From positions 1 through 53,193 of the forward strand of contig NZ_LJGU01000091.1 in assembly GCF_001751245.1 (NCBI RefSeq): 53,193 nucleotides of DNA. The letters are read 5' to 3'. Position numbers and translations under genes: made by a program. Numbering within the stretch: the stretch's first letter is position 1; each line of letters begins with the position of its first letter. The notes under the pieces are model-generated. The model ran no database searches. It had not been told where the DNA came from and saw only the letters and a program-made list of their open reading frames with translations. This document shows positions 7,128-15,148 of this stretch, one piece after another. Source of the DNA: Streptomyces oceani. GTDB lineage: Bacteria > Actinomycetota > Actinomycetes > Streptomycetales > Streptomycetaceae.

Positions 7128-8615
7128 TCACTCCCCGGCCACCCCCGGTTCCGGTGCGAGGGGCAGGTCGAAGAGCACTCGAGTCCCGCGCTCCGGTGCT
7201 GGAACCATGTCGAAAGTCCCGCCCAACTCCCCCTCCACCAGCGTGCGCACGATCTGCAACCCCAGGTTGCCCGCCTGGCGCATGTCGAAGCCTTCCGGCA
7301 GGCCGCATCCGTCGTCCTGCACGGTGACCAACAACCGACCGGTTTCCCGACCCGCGCCCTCGGTGCGCACCGCACCGACCTCGACCGTCCCCTGGGCCCC
7401 TGCCGCGAAGGCGTGTTCCAGCGCGTTCTGCAACACCTCGGTGAGCACCATGGCGAGCGGGGTCGCCACCTCTGCCGGCAAAATCCCGAAGCGACCCGTC
7501 CGATAGCCCCGGATGCGGTCAGGCGAGAGCTCTGCCACCATGCCGAGCACTCGGTCGGTGATCTCGTCGAACTCGACGCGCTCATCGAGGTTCTGGGACA
7601 GGGTCTCGTGGACGATCGCGATCGAGCCGACGCGACGCACCGCCTCGTTCAGCGCGTCCCTGGCTCGGTCCGAGTCCATACGCCGAGACTGCAACCGCAG
7701 CAGTGCGGCCACGGTTTGCAGGTTGTTCTTCACTCGATGGTGGATCTCCCGGATGGTGGCGTCCTTGGTGAGCAGTTCCCGCTCCCGGTGCCGGACTTCC
7801 GTGATGTCGCGCAGCAGCACCAGCGAACCGATCCTGCTTCCCTTGGGCTGCAACGGGATGGCACGCAACTGCACCACACAGTCGTTTCCCTCCACCTCGG
7901 CCGCACGGGGCGCCCAGCCGCTGGCCAGCTTGATCATGGACTCGTCCACCGGCCCTCGGGTCGGGGCCAGTTCGGTGGTTGCCTGGCCGAGATGGAGTCC
8001 CACCAGGTCTGCTGCAAGACCGAGCCGGTGATAGGCCGAGAGCGCGTTCGGGCTGGCGTACTGGACCACTCCGTCGGCATCGAGCCGGATGAGACCGTCG
8101 CCCACCCGAGGTGAGACATCGGTGTCTCCCTGCTGGCCCGGGTACGGGAACGATCCCGTGGCGATCATCTGTGCCAGGTCGGAGGCGCTCTGGAGATAGG
8201 TGAGCTCCAGCCGACTGGGCGTGCGTACGGTGAGGAGATTGGTGTTCCGGGCGATGACGCCGAGCACGCGCCCAGCACGGCGGACGGGGATCGATTCGAC
8301 CCGGACCGGCACCTCCTCCCGCCACTCCGGATCACCCTCCCGCACGATCCGTCCGTCATCCAGGGCCGCGTCCAGCAGGGGCCGCTTCCCGCGGGGCACC
8401 AAGTGCCCCACCATGTCGTCCTGGTAGGAGGTCGGGCCCGTGTTGGGACGCATCTGGGCCACGGACACGTAGCGGCTGCCGTCCCGGGTGGGGACCCAGA
8501 GCACCAGATCCGCGAACGAGAGGTCGGAGAGCAACTGCCATTCCGACACGAGCAGGTGCAGCCACTGCAGGTCGGTGTCCGAGAGGGCCGTGTGGTGGCG
8601 TACTAGGTCGTTCAT
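7128..8615 (-). CDS. PdtaS-type sensor histidine kinase (HisKA_2 family)
   Basis: A 495-residue soluble sensor kinase with no membrane segments. The N-terminal GAF-like domain covers about residues 1-150 and a PAS domain about 170-275 (LDADGVVQYASPNALSAYHRLG). The HisKA_2 dimerisation helix has the phospho-acceptor His in IHHRVKNNLQT (about 292), and the HATPase_c domain has N-box NALEHAF and DDGCGLPEGFD. This order matches mycobacterial PdtaS, which phosphorylates the RNA-binding antiterminator regulator PdtaR; no PdtaR-like gene is in the window. ATG 8615 starts the GAF domain (MNDLVRHHTALSDTDLQ); an in-frame extension to 8771 has no homology-like features. It converges with wblE across a strong terminator. 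Confidence 0.9.
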   Translation of the reverse strand: MNDLVRHHTALSDTDLQWLHLLVSEWQLLSDLSFADLVLWVPTRDGSRYVSVAQMRPNTGPTSYQDDMVGHLVPRGKRPLLDAALDDGRIVREGDPEWREEVPVRVESIPVRRAGRVLGVIARNTNLLTVRTPSRLELTYLQSASDLAQMIATGSFPYPGQQGDTDVSPRVGDGLIRLDADGVVQYASPNALSAYHRLGLAADLVGLHLGQATTELAPTRGPVDESMIKLASGWAPRAAEVEGNDCVVQLRAIPLQPKGSRIGSLVLLRDITEVRHRERELLTKDATIREIHHRVKNNLQTVAALLRLQSRRMDSDRARDALNEAVRRVGSIAIVHETLSQNLDERVEFDEITDRVLGMVAELSPDRIRGYRTGRFGILPAEVATPLAMVLTEVLQNALEHAFAAGAQGTVEVGAVRTEGAGRETGRLLVTVQDDGCGLPEGFDMRQAGNLGLQIVRTLVEGELGGTFDMVPAPERGTRVLFDLPLAPEPGVAGE

Positions 8616-8701
8616 CGAGGGCACAGCGCCGAGACTACCGGCGGCGGCGTGGGGCACGACGGGGGCGGTCTTCCATGGTTCTCCCACCCATGGACAGAGC
8701 A

Positions 8702-8717
8702 ACAGGTCTAGTCCACA
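8702..8717. promoter_or_regulatory. Weak dre-like sequence upstream of the histidine kinase
   Basis: ACAGGTCTAGTCCACA matches the DasR consensus (ACTGGTCTAGACCACT form) at 13 of 16 positions, but it is not a palindrome. It lies about 90 bases upstream of the kinase start. Binding is speculative. Confidence 0.25.
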
Positions 8718-8888
8718 ATTGCTTCCAGGAAGCCCCACGGCTGACATACACGGCTTCCGCTCTTCCCGCACAGAAGAGTGGAACGAGGTTCACGGCGCTC
8801 TCTGCCCTGACGCGCCCGAGCCTTGGAACTCCGGGCTGCGGCGCTGGGCGGGGTGAGGGTCCCACCCCGGCGCCGCGGCCCGAAGTGT

Positions 8889-9527
8889 TCAGTGGCGCTC
8901 CTCCTCCCGGCCGCCCACAAGCAGCGCGGGCCAGGCCCGCATCGCGGTGTCCGCCACCGCCAGGAGTTCGGTGTGGTTCGCGCCGTCCCGGGCCTGCTGG
9001 GACATCCCGTGCATCACGACTCCGGTGAACTGCGCCAGGGCACGGGCGTCGGTGTCCGCCGGCAGCTCTCCAGCGGCGACACCAGCCCGAATCCTGCTCT
9101 CGAACCTGTTCTCGTTCGCCCGACGCTTCTCGCACAACGCCTCGGTCGCGTCTCCCGAGCCGCCGTTACTGGCGGCCGTGGCGATCAGACAGCCCGGCGG
9201 CCGACCAGGCGTCGTGTACTCACCCGCGGCGTCGTGGAGGACCCGCGACAGCGCGCCCCGGGCGGTGCCCTCCTCTTCGAGGGCGCGATCGATGAAGCCG
9301 CCGTACTCCCGCACGTAGACCTCGATGACCTCGCCGAAAAGGGTCCGCTTGTCGCCGAAGGCGGCGTACAGACTGGGCGCACCGATCCCCATGACCTCGG
9401 TGAGGTCGGCGATCGACGTCGCTTCGTAACCCTCTTCCCAGAAGGCGCGAATGGCCCGCTCGAGGGCGGTCCCGCGGTCGAAGGAGCGTGGGCGACCCCG
9501 CCGCCCTCCGCTCTGCGCAGTGCTCAT
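8889..9527 (-). CDS. TetR-family transcriptional regulator
   Basis: A 212-residue TetR repressor. The N-terminal helix-turn-helix spans about residues 20-65 (ALERAIRAFWEEGYEATSIA, then IGAPSLYAAFGDKRTLF), and the C-terminal ligand domain carries GCLIATAASNG, typical of the TetR group that controls neighbouring oxidoreductases. It is divergent from the SDR gene, with 76 bases between the two starts. That gap is the only A/T-rich patch in the area and contains repeated TAGCG elements that could be its operator. The ligand is unknown. ATG 9527 begins the protein with an Arg-rich leader. Confidence 0.9.
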   Translation of the reverse strand: MSTAQSGGRRGRPRSFDRGTALERAIRAFWEEGYEATSIADLTEVMGIGAPSLYAAFGDKRTLFGEVIEVYVREYGGFIDRALEEEGTARGALSRVLHDAAGEYTTPGRPPGCLIATAASNGGSGDATEALCEKRRANENRFESRIRAGVAAGELPADTDARALAQFTGVVMHGMSQQARDGANHTELLAVADTAMRAWPALLVGGREEERH

Positions 9528-9539
9528 GACGCTATTCTA

Positions 9540-9586
9540 TAGCGCTCACTGCATAATGTGTTAGCGTTCTTTCTGTAGCGACCACT
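9540..9586. promoter_or_regulatory. Candidate TetR operator repeats between the divergent TetR and SDR genes
   Basis: TAGCGCTCACT (9540-9550) and TAGCGACCACT (9576-9586) are imperfect direct repeats (TAGCGnnCACT) 36 bases apart, with a third TTAGCG at 9561-9566. They occupy the shared promoter region. Assignment to this regulator is inference. Confidence 0.4.
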
Positions 9587-9603
9587 AGTTATATGGAGTC
9601 ACG

Positions 9604-10389
9604 ATGGTATCCAGCACAGCGCAGCCGCCTGCCACGAAGCGGCTGGCCGGCCGGACGGCACTGGTCACCGGGGGCAGCAGGGGAATCGGCCGAGCCATCG
9701 CCGAGCGCCTCGGGCGGGAAGGCGCCCGCGTCGGAGTGCACTTCGGCGGTGACGCCACCGCGGCCAAGGACACGGCGACGGCTATCGAGGCAGCGGGCGG
9801 CACCGCCTTCACCGTCCAGGCCCGGCTCGGCAAGGCCGGTGACGCGGAAGGTCTCTGGTCCGCGTTCGACGCACAGGCGGACGGCCTGGACATCCTGGTG
9901 AACAACGCCGGCGTCAACGGCGGTCAGGTCCGCCCTGCGGAGGTCACGCCGGAAGCCTTCGACCACCTCTTCGCCGTCAACACGAAGGCGCCCTTCTTCA
10001 TCACCCAGCAGGGTCTCTCCCGGCTGCGGGACGGTGGCCGTATCATCAACGTCTCCTCCGGACTGACCCGCGGCGGTGCGGCTCCGGACTTGCTGGCCTA
10101 CGCGATGACCAAGGGCGCGATCGACGTCTTCACCATGACGCTGGCCAAGGAGCTCGGGGCCCGTGCCATCACGGTCAACGCCGTGGCACCAGGCGTCGTG
10201 GACACGGATATGAACGCCGACTGGCTCCGTGCGAGCGCCGAGGCTCAGGCCGGTGTCTCCGCCGCGTCCCCGCTCGGCCGGGTCGGCGTACCGGACGATA
10301 TAGCGGGGGTGGCGGCGTTTCTCGCGTCTGAGGACAGTCGCTGGGTCACCGGCCAGTGGATTGACGCCACGGGAGGTGCGTTGTTCTGA
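9604..10389 (+). CDS. Short-chain dehydrogenase/reductase (classical SDR)
   Basis: A 261-residue NAD(P)-dependent oxidoreductase. It shows the cofactor motif TGGSRGIGRA (about 22-31), NNAG (about 100-103), the catalytic Ser in NVSSG (about 150) and the YxxxK pair in AYAMTKGAID (about 163-170), and a C-terminal VTGQWIDATGG. The Arg/Ser turn after the first glycines suggests NADPH preference. The substrate is unknown. The ATG has GGAG six bases upstream. The divergent TetR gene probably represses it in response to a small molecule that the enzyme helps remove. Confidence 0.93.
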   Translation: MVSSTAQPPATKRLAGRTALVTGGSRGIGRAIAERLGREGARVGVHFGGDATAAKDTATAIEAAGGTAFTVQARLGKAGDAEGLWSAFDAQADGLDILVNNAGVNGGQVRPAEVTPEAFDHLFAVNTKAPFFITQQGLSRLRDGGRIINVSSGLTRGGAAPDLLAYAMTKGAIDVFTMTLAKELGARAITVNAVAPGVVDTDMNADWLRASAEAQAGVSAASPLGRVGVPDDIAGVAAFLASEDSRWVTGQWIDATGGALF

Positions 10390-10393
10390 CGAC

Positions 10394-10434
10394 ACCGTGC
10401 CGGGCCTCGCAACGGGGCGAGTGCCCGGCACGGT
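10394..10434. terminator. Bidirectional terminator between SDR and SIS genes
   Basis: Arms 10394-10405 and 10423-10434 pair over 12 bp, and a further inner stem CTCGC/GCGAG extends it with one bulged base. It lies between convergent genes. Confidence 0.85.
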
Positions 10435-10457
10435 CTACGGCACGTCGTGCGGACGGG

Positions 10458-11531
10458 TCACCGAGTCTGCGTGACCTTCGCCAACGCGCGCGGAGCGTCA
10501 GGGTCCTGACCCCTGGCCATCGTCACCTCGTAGGCCAGCATCTGAAGCGGAATGATCTCCAGCACGGGCTGCAGTTCCTCCGGGACTCCCCTCGTCGGGA
10601 GGACAAACCCGGCCGATGCGCCATCGACCTGTCGCTTCGGGCCGATCACGACCAGGTCCGCGCCCCGGTCCTTCAGCCGGTCCAGGACGGGCTGTAGCGC
10701 TTCCCCTCCCTTGCCATCCGTCACCACGGCGATGACCGGGGAGATGTTGTCCACCATCGCCAGCGGACCATGAAGCAGGTCCGCCCCGGAATACGACAGC
10801 GCCGGGATGTAGCTGGTCTCCATCAGCTTCAGAGCGGCTTCCTTCGCCGTTGGATAGCCATAGCCTCGGGAGGTGATCACCATGCGCTCCGCGAAGCGGT
10901 AGCGGCCGGCGAGTGCCTTGACCTCGTCACCCCGAGCCAGCACGGACTCGGCCAGCTCCGGCAGGACCTTGGCGGTTTCAGCGCCGTGACCGCCGCGCAT
11001 GCCCTCCACCAGGAGGTACAGCGCGAGCAACTCGGCGGTGTATGTCTTGGTCGCCGGAAGAGCCTTCTCCTCACCGGCCAGGACGTCGATGTGGAACTCA
11101 CTGACGGAGGCGAGCGCGGAATCGGCGTTGTTGGTCACCGCGAGGGTGATCGCGCCGGCATCCCGAGCCGCGCGCGTGGAGGCGACCAGATCCGGTGAAC
11201 CACCGGACTGACTCACCGTGATCACGAGGCAGTCGGTGAGGTCTGCCTTCGCCTCGTAGGCCGTGGTGGTGGACATCGAGGTGAGTCCACAGGGCTTGCC
11301 GAGGAGGATCTCGAAGAGGTACTTCGCGTACAACGCGGCATTGTCGGAGGTGCCCCGCGCGGTGAGAAGGACGAAGCGGGGATGCCTGGCGGCGATCTGC
11401 TCACCGGTTCGACGGATCTCGGGGGAGCCCTCGTCAAGCAGCCGGCGCAACACCGCTGGCTGTTCGGCCATCTCGCCGAACATCACCCGGCCTGGCTCGT
11501 TCTGCTGCTGCGACGAAGTCGGCGCGGACAT
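10458..11531 (-). CDS. SIS-domain sugar-phosphate isomerase/deaminase (NagB-II / AgaS-like)
   Basis: A 357-residue protein with two SIS (phosphosugar-binding) domains, similar to the isomerase half of GlmS and to type II glucosamine-6-phosphate deaminases. Visible motifs are TARGTSDNAALYAKYL near residue 60, the sugar-phosphate loop VSQSGGSPD (about 105-113), SRGYGYPTAKEAALKLMETS, and the C-terminal AKVTQT. It is the last gene of the dasA-dasB-dasC-GH3 series, 42 bases after the hexosaminidase. The likely job is converting amino-sugar phosphate derived from chitobiose into glycolytic sugar phosphate plus ammonia. In S. coelicolor this place near dasR is, as I recall, nagB. ATG 11531 is chosen because GGAGG lies eight bases upstream; the TTG at 11546 overlaps that site. 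Confidence 0.88.
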   Translation of the reverse strand: MSAPTSSQQQNEPGRVMFGEMAEQPAVLRRLLDEGSPEIRRTGEQIAARHPRFVLLTARGTSDNAALYAKYLFEILLGKPCGLTSMSTTTAYEAKADLTDCLVITVSQSGGSPDLVASTRAARDAGAITLAVTNNADSALASVSEFHIDVLAGEEKALPATKTYTAELLALYLLVEGMRGGHGAETAKVLPELAESVLARGDEVKALAGRYRFAERMVITSRGYGYPTAKEAALKLMETSYIPALSYSGADLLHGPLAMVDNISPVIAVVTDGKGGEALQPVLDRLKDRGADLVVIGPKRQVDGASAGFVLPTRGVPEELQPVLEIIPLQMLAYEVTMARGQDPDAPRALAKVTQTR

Positions 11532-11573
11532 GCTGGGTGCCTCCAAGTGGATGTTGCTGTACGACGCGTGGAT

Positions 11574-13208
11574 TCAGCTGTCGGCGCCCTTGCCGACGAT
11601 GACCTCCGCGGCGGCTCGTCCGCATACGCGTGCGGCACCGTGAGTGGCGATGTGCAACTCCCCCACGGGCGGTGCCTGGGGCAATCCCATCTCGACCACG
11701 ACAGTCTGTGGCCGAGCGTCGAGGAGAGCATGCAACGCCTCACTCATCCACGAATGGCGGTGAAGGTCACGTACTACTGCGACGATCCTACGGTCCGCGG
11801 CCTCGGCGAGCACAGCCGAGACCCAGTCCTGCCTGGCCACGCTGGCCAGCGCGTCCTGCGCGTGGGTCACCGTCCGTGTCCCGGGGAGCAGCCGTGCCAG
11901 CTCAGCGGCCAGGCCCCAGGGCGTCTCGTCACCGACGGCGATGTTCGCGAGCGGCGTGAACGCCACGACGAACGGCGGCTCGACGATGGGCTCATAGTCA
12001 TCGCGTCCGGTGACTCGCAGTGCCCGTCGGGCCGCCATCAGCCCGGTCTCCTCGGCGTCGTCCGTCCAGGTCGCGGGGGTCGGGGGCGCCGCGCTCGGCC
12101 GCACGTCGCCGGGCGCACCCTCCTTCACCGCCCCGTGTGCCGTGCTCCGGCTCCTGTCCGCGTTGCCGCTCCCGTCCTGACTGCCGCTCGTCCAACGCGC
12201 CAGGACGCGTACCCGTGCTGCGGCGTCGGCAAGCCGCTCTCTGGTCAGCTCGCCGTCGCGTACGGCCCTCACCAACGCGTCGCGAAGCCGCAGCACGGTG
12301 TCCTCGTCGGCCAGTCCGCCACCGACACAGATGGCGTCTGCTCCCGCGGCGAGCGCGAGCACGCTGCCGCGCTCCAAGCCGTAGGCGGCCGCGATGGCCT
12401 GCATCTCCATCCCGTCGGTGACGATCAGCCCGTTGTGCCCGATGCCACCCTGGTCCCGCGGTGCCCGAAGCAACCCGCTGAGTACGGCCGGGCTCAGCGT
12501 GCCGGGTCGGTCGGGGTCCAGCGCGGGCAGCAGGATGTGGGCGCTCATGACGCACCTGCAACCCGCGGCCACCGCCGCGCGGAAGGGCACGAACTCCCGT
12601 TCGTCCAGGGTCTGCTGTTGGGCGTCGATCCTGGGCACCGAATGGTGCGAGTCGATGGCGGTGTCGCCGTGCCCGGGAAAGTGCTTCACACAGGCCGCCA
12701 CCCCGGCCGCCTGCAACCCCTCGACATACGAGACGGTGTGCCGGGCCACGAGTTGGGGATCGCTCCCGAAGGAGCGGACTCCGATCACCGGATTGTCCGG
12801 GTTCGCGTTGACGTCCGCCGACGGTGCCCAGTTCAGGTTCACCCCGCACGCGGCCAGTCGCCGCCCCAGGGCGTGCGCTACCGCCCATGTCAGTTCCGGA
12901 TCGTCGACCGTGCCCAACGCGAGATTGCCCGGGAAGGAGGAGCCCGTACGAGCCTCCAGTCGGGTGACGTCCCCACCCTCCTCGTCGATGGCCACCAGCA
13001 CGTCCGGCCGTACGGCACGAAGCTCCGCGGTGAGTGCGGCGAGCTGTTCCGGGGACTCGATGTTGCGGCCGAACAAGGCGACCGAGCTGAGGCCTGCGCG
13101 CAGCTGCCGCAGCAACCACTCGGGCGCCGAGGTACCGGTGAATCCGGGTTGCAGGACGGTGAGTACGTCCCGGGCCAGGGAACGGTCCGTGGGTGCGAGG
13201 GTCGTCAT
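11574..13208 (-). CDS. dasD: GH3 beta-N-acetylhexosaminidase (DasD/NagZ type)
   Basis: A 544-residue cytoplasmic glycoside hydrolase family 3 enzyme that releases GlcNAc from chitobiose or related wall fragments. The NagZ-specific acid/base loop KHFPGHGDTAIDSHHSVP starts at K175 (His and Asp dyad), and the nucleophile is D265 in VTDGMEM. There is no signal peptide. After the (beta/alpha)8 domain, residues about 360-405 form a low-complexity Ser/Gly/Pro linker leading to a C-terminal Rossmann-like domain, making the protein longer than minimal NagZ. The start is six bases after the dasC stop, so it is co-transcribed with the transporter and degrades the imported disaccharide. The name follows S. 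coelicolor usage as I recall it. Confidence 0.92.
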   Translation of the reverse strand: MTTLAPTDRSLARDVLTVLQPGFTGTSAPEWLLRQLRAGLSSVALFGRNIESPEQLAALTAELRAVRPDVLVAIDEEGGDVTRLEARTGSSFPGNLALGTVDDPELTWAVAHALGRRLAACGVNLNWAPSADVNANPDNPVIGVRSFGSDPQLVARHTVSYVEGLQAAGVAACVKHFPGHGDTAIDSHHSVPRIDAQQQTLDEREFVPFRAAVAAGCRCVMSAHILLPALDPDRPGTLSPAVLSGLLRAPRDQGGIGHNGLIVTDGMEMQAIAAAYGLERGSVLALAAGADAICVGGGLADEDTVLRLRDALVRAVRDGELTRERLADAAARVRVLARWTSGSQDGSGNADRSRSTAHGAVKEGAPGDVRPSAAPPTPATWTDDAEETGLMAARRALRVTGRDDYEPIVEPPFVVAFTPLANIAVGDETPWGLAAELARLLPGTRTVTHAQDALASVARQDWVSAVLAEAADRRIVAVVRDLHRHSWMSEALHALLDARPQTVVVEMGLPQAPPVGELHIATHGAARVCGRAAAEVIVGKGADS

Positions 13209-13214
13209 GGGGCG

Positions 13215-14084
13215 CTATCCCTTCACTGCGCCGGCGCTCAGGCCACCGACGGCTCGTCGCTGGAGGAAGAGGAACAGAAGGAGGACGGGTATGGCGAACA
13301 ACGAGGAAGCGGCCATCGTGGCACCCCAGTCGTTCCCGAAAGCCGTCTGGAACTGCGTCAACCACAGTGGCAGGGTGTACGCCTCGGATTCCTTGTTGAG
13401 CACCAGCACCATGGCGAACTCGTTCCACGCGGTGATGAACCCGAAGAGCGAGGTGGACATCAGCCCGGGTGCCAACAGCGGGAAGACGACCCGGAAGAAC
13501 GCCTGGGTGCGGCTGCACCCGTCGATCAGCGCGGCGTCCTCCAGTTCCTTGGGCACCGCGGCGATGAAGCCTCGTAGCGTCCAGATGGTGAACGGCAGCA
13601 CCATGACGAAGTACACCAGGGTGAGGAAGCCGATGCTGTTCAGCAGTTCGGCGTCGCGGGCGATCAGGTACATCACGATGACCATGACCTCCCAGGGGGC
13701 CATCTGCGCCATCATCACCGCCAGCACCAGGCCCTTGCGTCCGCGAAACCGCATCCGGACGATCGCGAAACTCGCCGCCAGTGCGACGAGGAGGGCAAGC
13801 CCCACGGCCCCCAGCGTGACAGTCAGGCTGTTGCGGACGTACGTCCAGAACATGTCGACACCGGCGGCGGTGCCGTAGTGCTCGAGGGTGGGGCTGAAGA
13901 GGAAGGTCGGGGACTTCGTGAGCACCTCGGACGCGGGCTTGAAGGACGTGGAGAACATCCAGTACACGGGGAAGAGGAACACCGGCACCAGGCACAGCGC
14001 CACGGCGTTGGGCCAGACCCGTCCCAGGCTCCTGCGTCGCTTGGCGCGTACGGCCGCCTTGTCGATCAGCGTGGGGTTGCTCAC
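13215..14084 (-). CDS. dasC: ABC sugar transporter inner-membrane protein DasC
   Basis: A 289-residue binding-protein-dependent permease of the MalG type. It has six membrane helices beginning with WPNAVALCLVPVFLFPVYWM. The cytoplasmic EAA loop that docks the ATPase is LEDAALIDGCSRTQAFFRVV. It works with DasB and lipoprotein DasA to import N,N'-diacetylchitobiose. The ATPase (MsiK in streptomycetes) is not encoded here, which is normal for this system. The GTG start at 14084 overlaps the dasB stop by four bases (GTGA), implying coupled translation. The stop is TAG, six bases before the hexosaminidase start. Confidence 0.93.
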   Translation of the reverse strand: MSNPTLIDKAAVRAKRRRSLGRVWPNAVALCLVPVFLFPVYWMFSTSFKPASEVLTKSPTFLFSPTLEHYGTAAGVDMFWTYVRNSLTVTLGAVGLALLVALAASFAIVRMRFRGRKGLVLAVMMAQMAPWEVMVIVMYLIARDAELLNSIGFLTLVYFVMVLPFTIWTLRGFIAAVPKELEDAALIDGCSRTQAFFRVVFPLLAPGLMSTSLFGFITAWNEFAMVLVLNKESEAYTLPLWLTQFQTAFGNDWGATMAASSLFAIPVLLLFLFLQRRAVGGLSAGAVKG

Positions 14085-15070
14085 TGCTCCTCCTCCTGCT
14101 TGAGAATCAGGCGGAAGTAGTAGGACATCGCGGCCAACAGGATCAGGATGGTCAGTACGGAGGCGGCGGCCGCGGTACCGAAGTTCATCTGGGCCATTCC
14201 CTCGACGTAGGCGAACACCGGCAGGGTCTCGGAAGCGCGGTCGGGTCCGCCCCCGTTCAGCGCGACGATCTGCGCGAACGCCTTGAACACCCAGATGATC
14301 TCCAGGAACGTGGTGATGAGGAAGAACTGCTTCATCATGGGGAAGACCACCGATCTGAAGAGCCGCCAGTTCGAGGCGCCGTCCATCCGAGCGGCCTCGT
14401 ACAGCTCGGGGCTGATGGTGGTCAGCCCGGCGTACAGGTTGAGCGCCACGAAGGGCACGGACGCCCACACGATGAGCAGCGTGACGATCGCCAGGGTCGA
14501 GAAGCCGCTGTCGAACCAGTTGTGCTGCTCGTAGCCCGCGAAGCCCAGCTCCCGCATCACCCAGTTCACGACCCCGAACTGGGTGTCGAAGAGCCAGCGG
14601 AAGACCGTGGCGGAGGCGACGATCGGCATGGCCCAGGCCATCACCAGCGCCAGCGAGAGGAGCAGGCGCATCTTCTTGCCGAGCGTGTTCAGCAGCAGTC
14701 CGACGAGCGTGCCGAGCACCATGATCAGCGCCACGTTGGCCGCCATGAACACGAAGGTGCGCAGCACGACGGTCCAGAAGGCGTCGTCGTTCAGCAGCCC
14801 CGTGTAGTTGGACAGGCCGGTCCAGACGGTCTCCCGGGAGATCATCTCCGTCCGACCCAGCTGCTGCAGCGAGAGGACGATGTTCCGGGCCAGCGGATAA
14901 CCCAGGAAGACCAGCAGTGCCAGGACTGCCGGCGCTATCAGTACGTACGGCAGCGCTCCGGCCGGCGCGCGCAACCGGGCTCGCTGGCCGCTGTCGTTAC
15001 CCTCCGACTTGGGTGCGCCGGCGGGCAACTCCTCGGTGGCCGGGGGCGTGCCCCGGGTTGACACGGTCAT
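14081..15070 (-). CDS. dasB: ABC sugar transporter inner-membrane protein DasB
   Basis: A 329-residue MalF-type permease with a hydrophilic N-terminal tail (about 35 residues) and about six membrane helices starting at PYVLIAPAVLALLVFLGYPL. The EAA loop is YEAARMDGASNWRLFRSVVF. It pairs with DasC to form the membrane channel for chitobiose uptake. It starts 78 bases downstream of dasA, and a GC-rich hairpin lies in that gap, so it may be expressed at lower level than the binding protein. Its stop overlaps dasC. Confidence 0.93.
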   Translation of the reverse strand: MTVSTRGTPPATEELPAGAPKSEGNDSGQRARLRAPAGALPYVLIAPAVLALLVFLGYPLARNIVLSLQQLGRTEMISRETVWTGLSNYTGLLNDDAFWTVVLRTFVFMAANVALIMVLGTLVGLLLNTLGKKMRLLLSLALVMAWAMPIVASATVFRWLFDTQFGVVNWVMRELGFAGYEQHNWFDSGFSTLAIVTLLIVWASVPFVALNLYAGLTTISPELYEAARMDGASNWRLFRSVVFPMMKQFFLITTFLEIIWVFKAFAQIVALNGGGPDRASETLPVFAYVEGMAQMNFGTAAAASVLTILILLAAMSYYFRLILKQEEEQ

Positions 15071-15110
15071 GGCTCACTTCCTCGCGGTGACGGCCTGGGC
15101 TGCGACGTTC

Positions 15111-15133
15111 CGCCCCCCGTGGGGCAGGGGGCG
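15111..15133 (-). terminator. Intercistronic hairpin between dasA and dasB
   Basis: CGCCCCC and GGGGGCG arms enclose a 9-base loop just after dasA. No U-tract follows, so it is better seen as a partial terminator or a stem that stabilises the dasA mRNA than as a full stop. Confidence 0.5.
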
Positions 15134-15148
15134 CGAAGCATCCGCGAT

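Noticed and set aside
11382..13577. Long open frame on the plus strand opposite the hexosaminidase gene
   Set aside because: It is the antisense shadow of the GH3 and dasC genes, with low-complexity Arg/Gly/Pro composition and no domain; high-GC codon bias opens such frames.
11998..13995. A second long minus-strand frame overlapping dasC and the GH3 gene
   Set aside because: Arg/Gly/Pro-rich shadow in another frame of the same genes.
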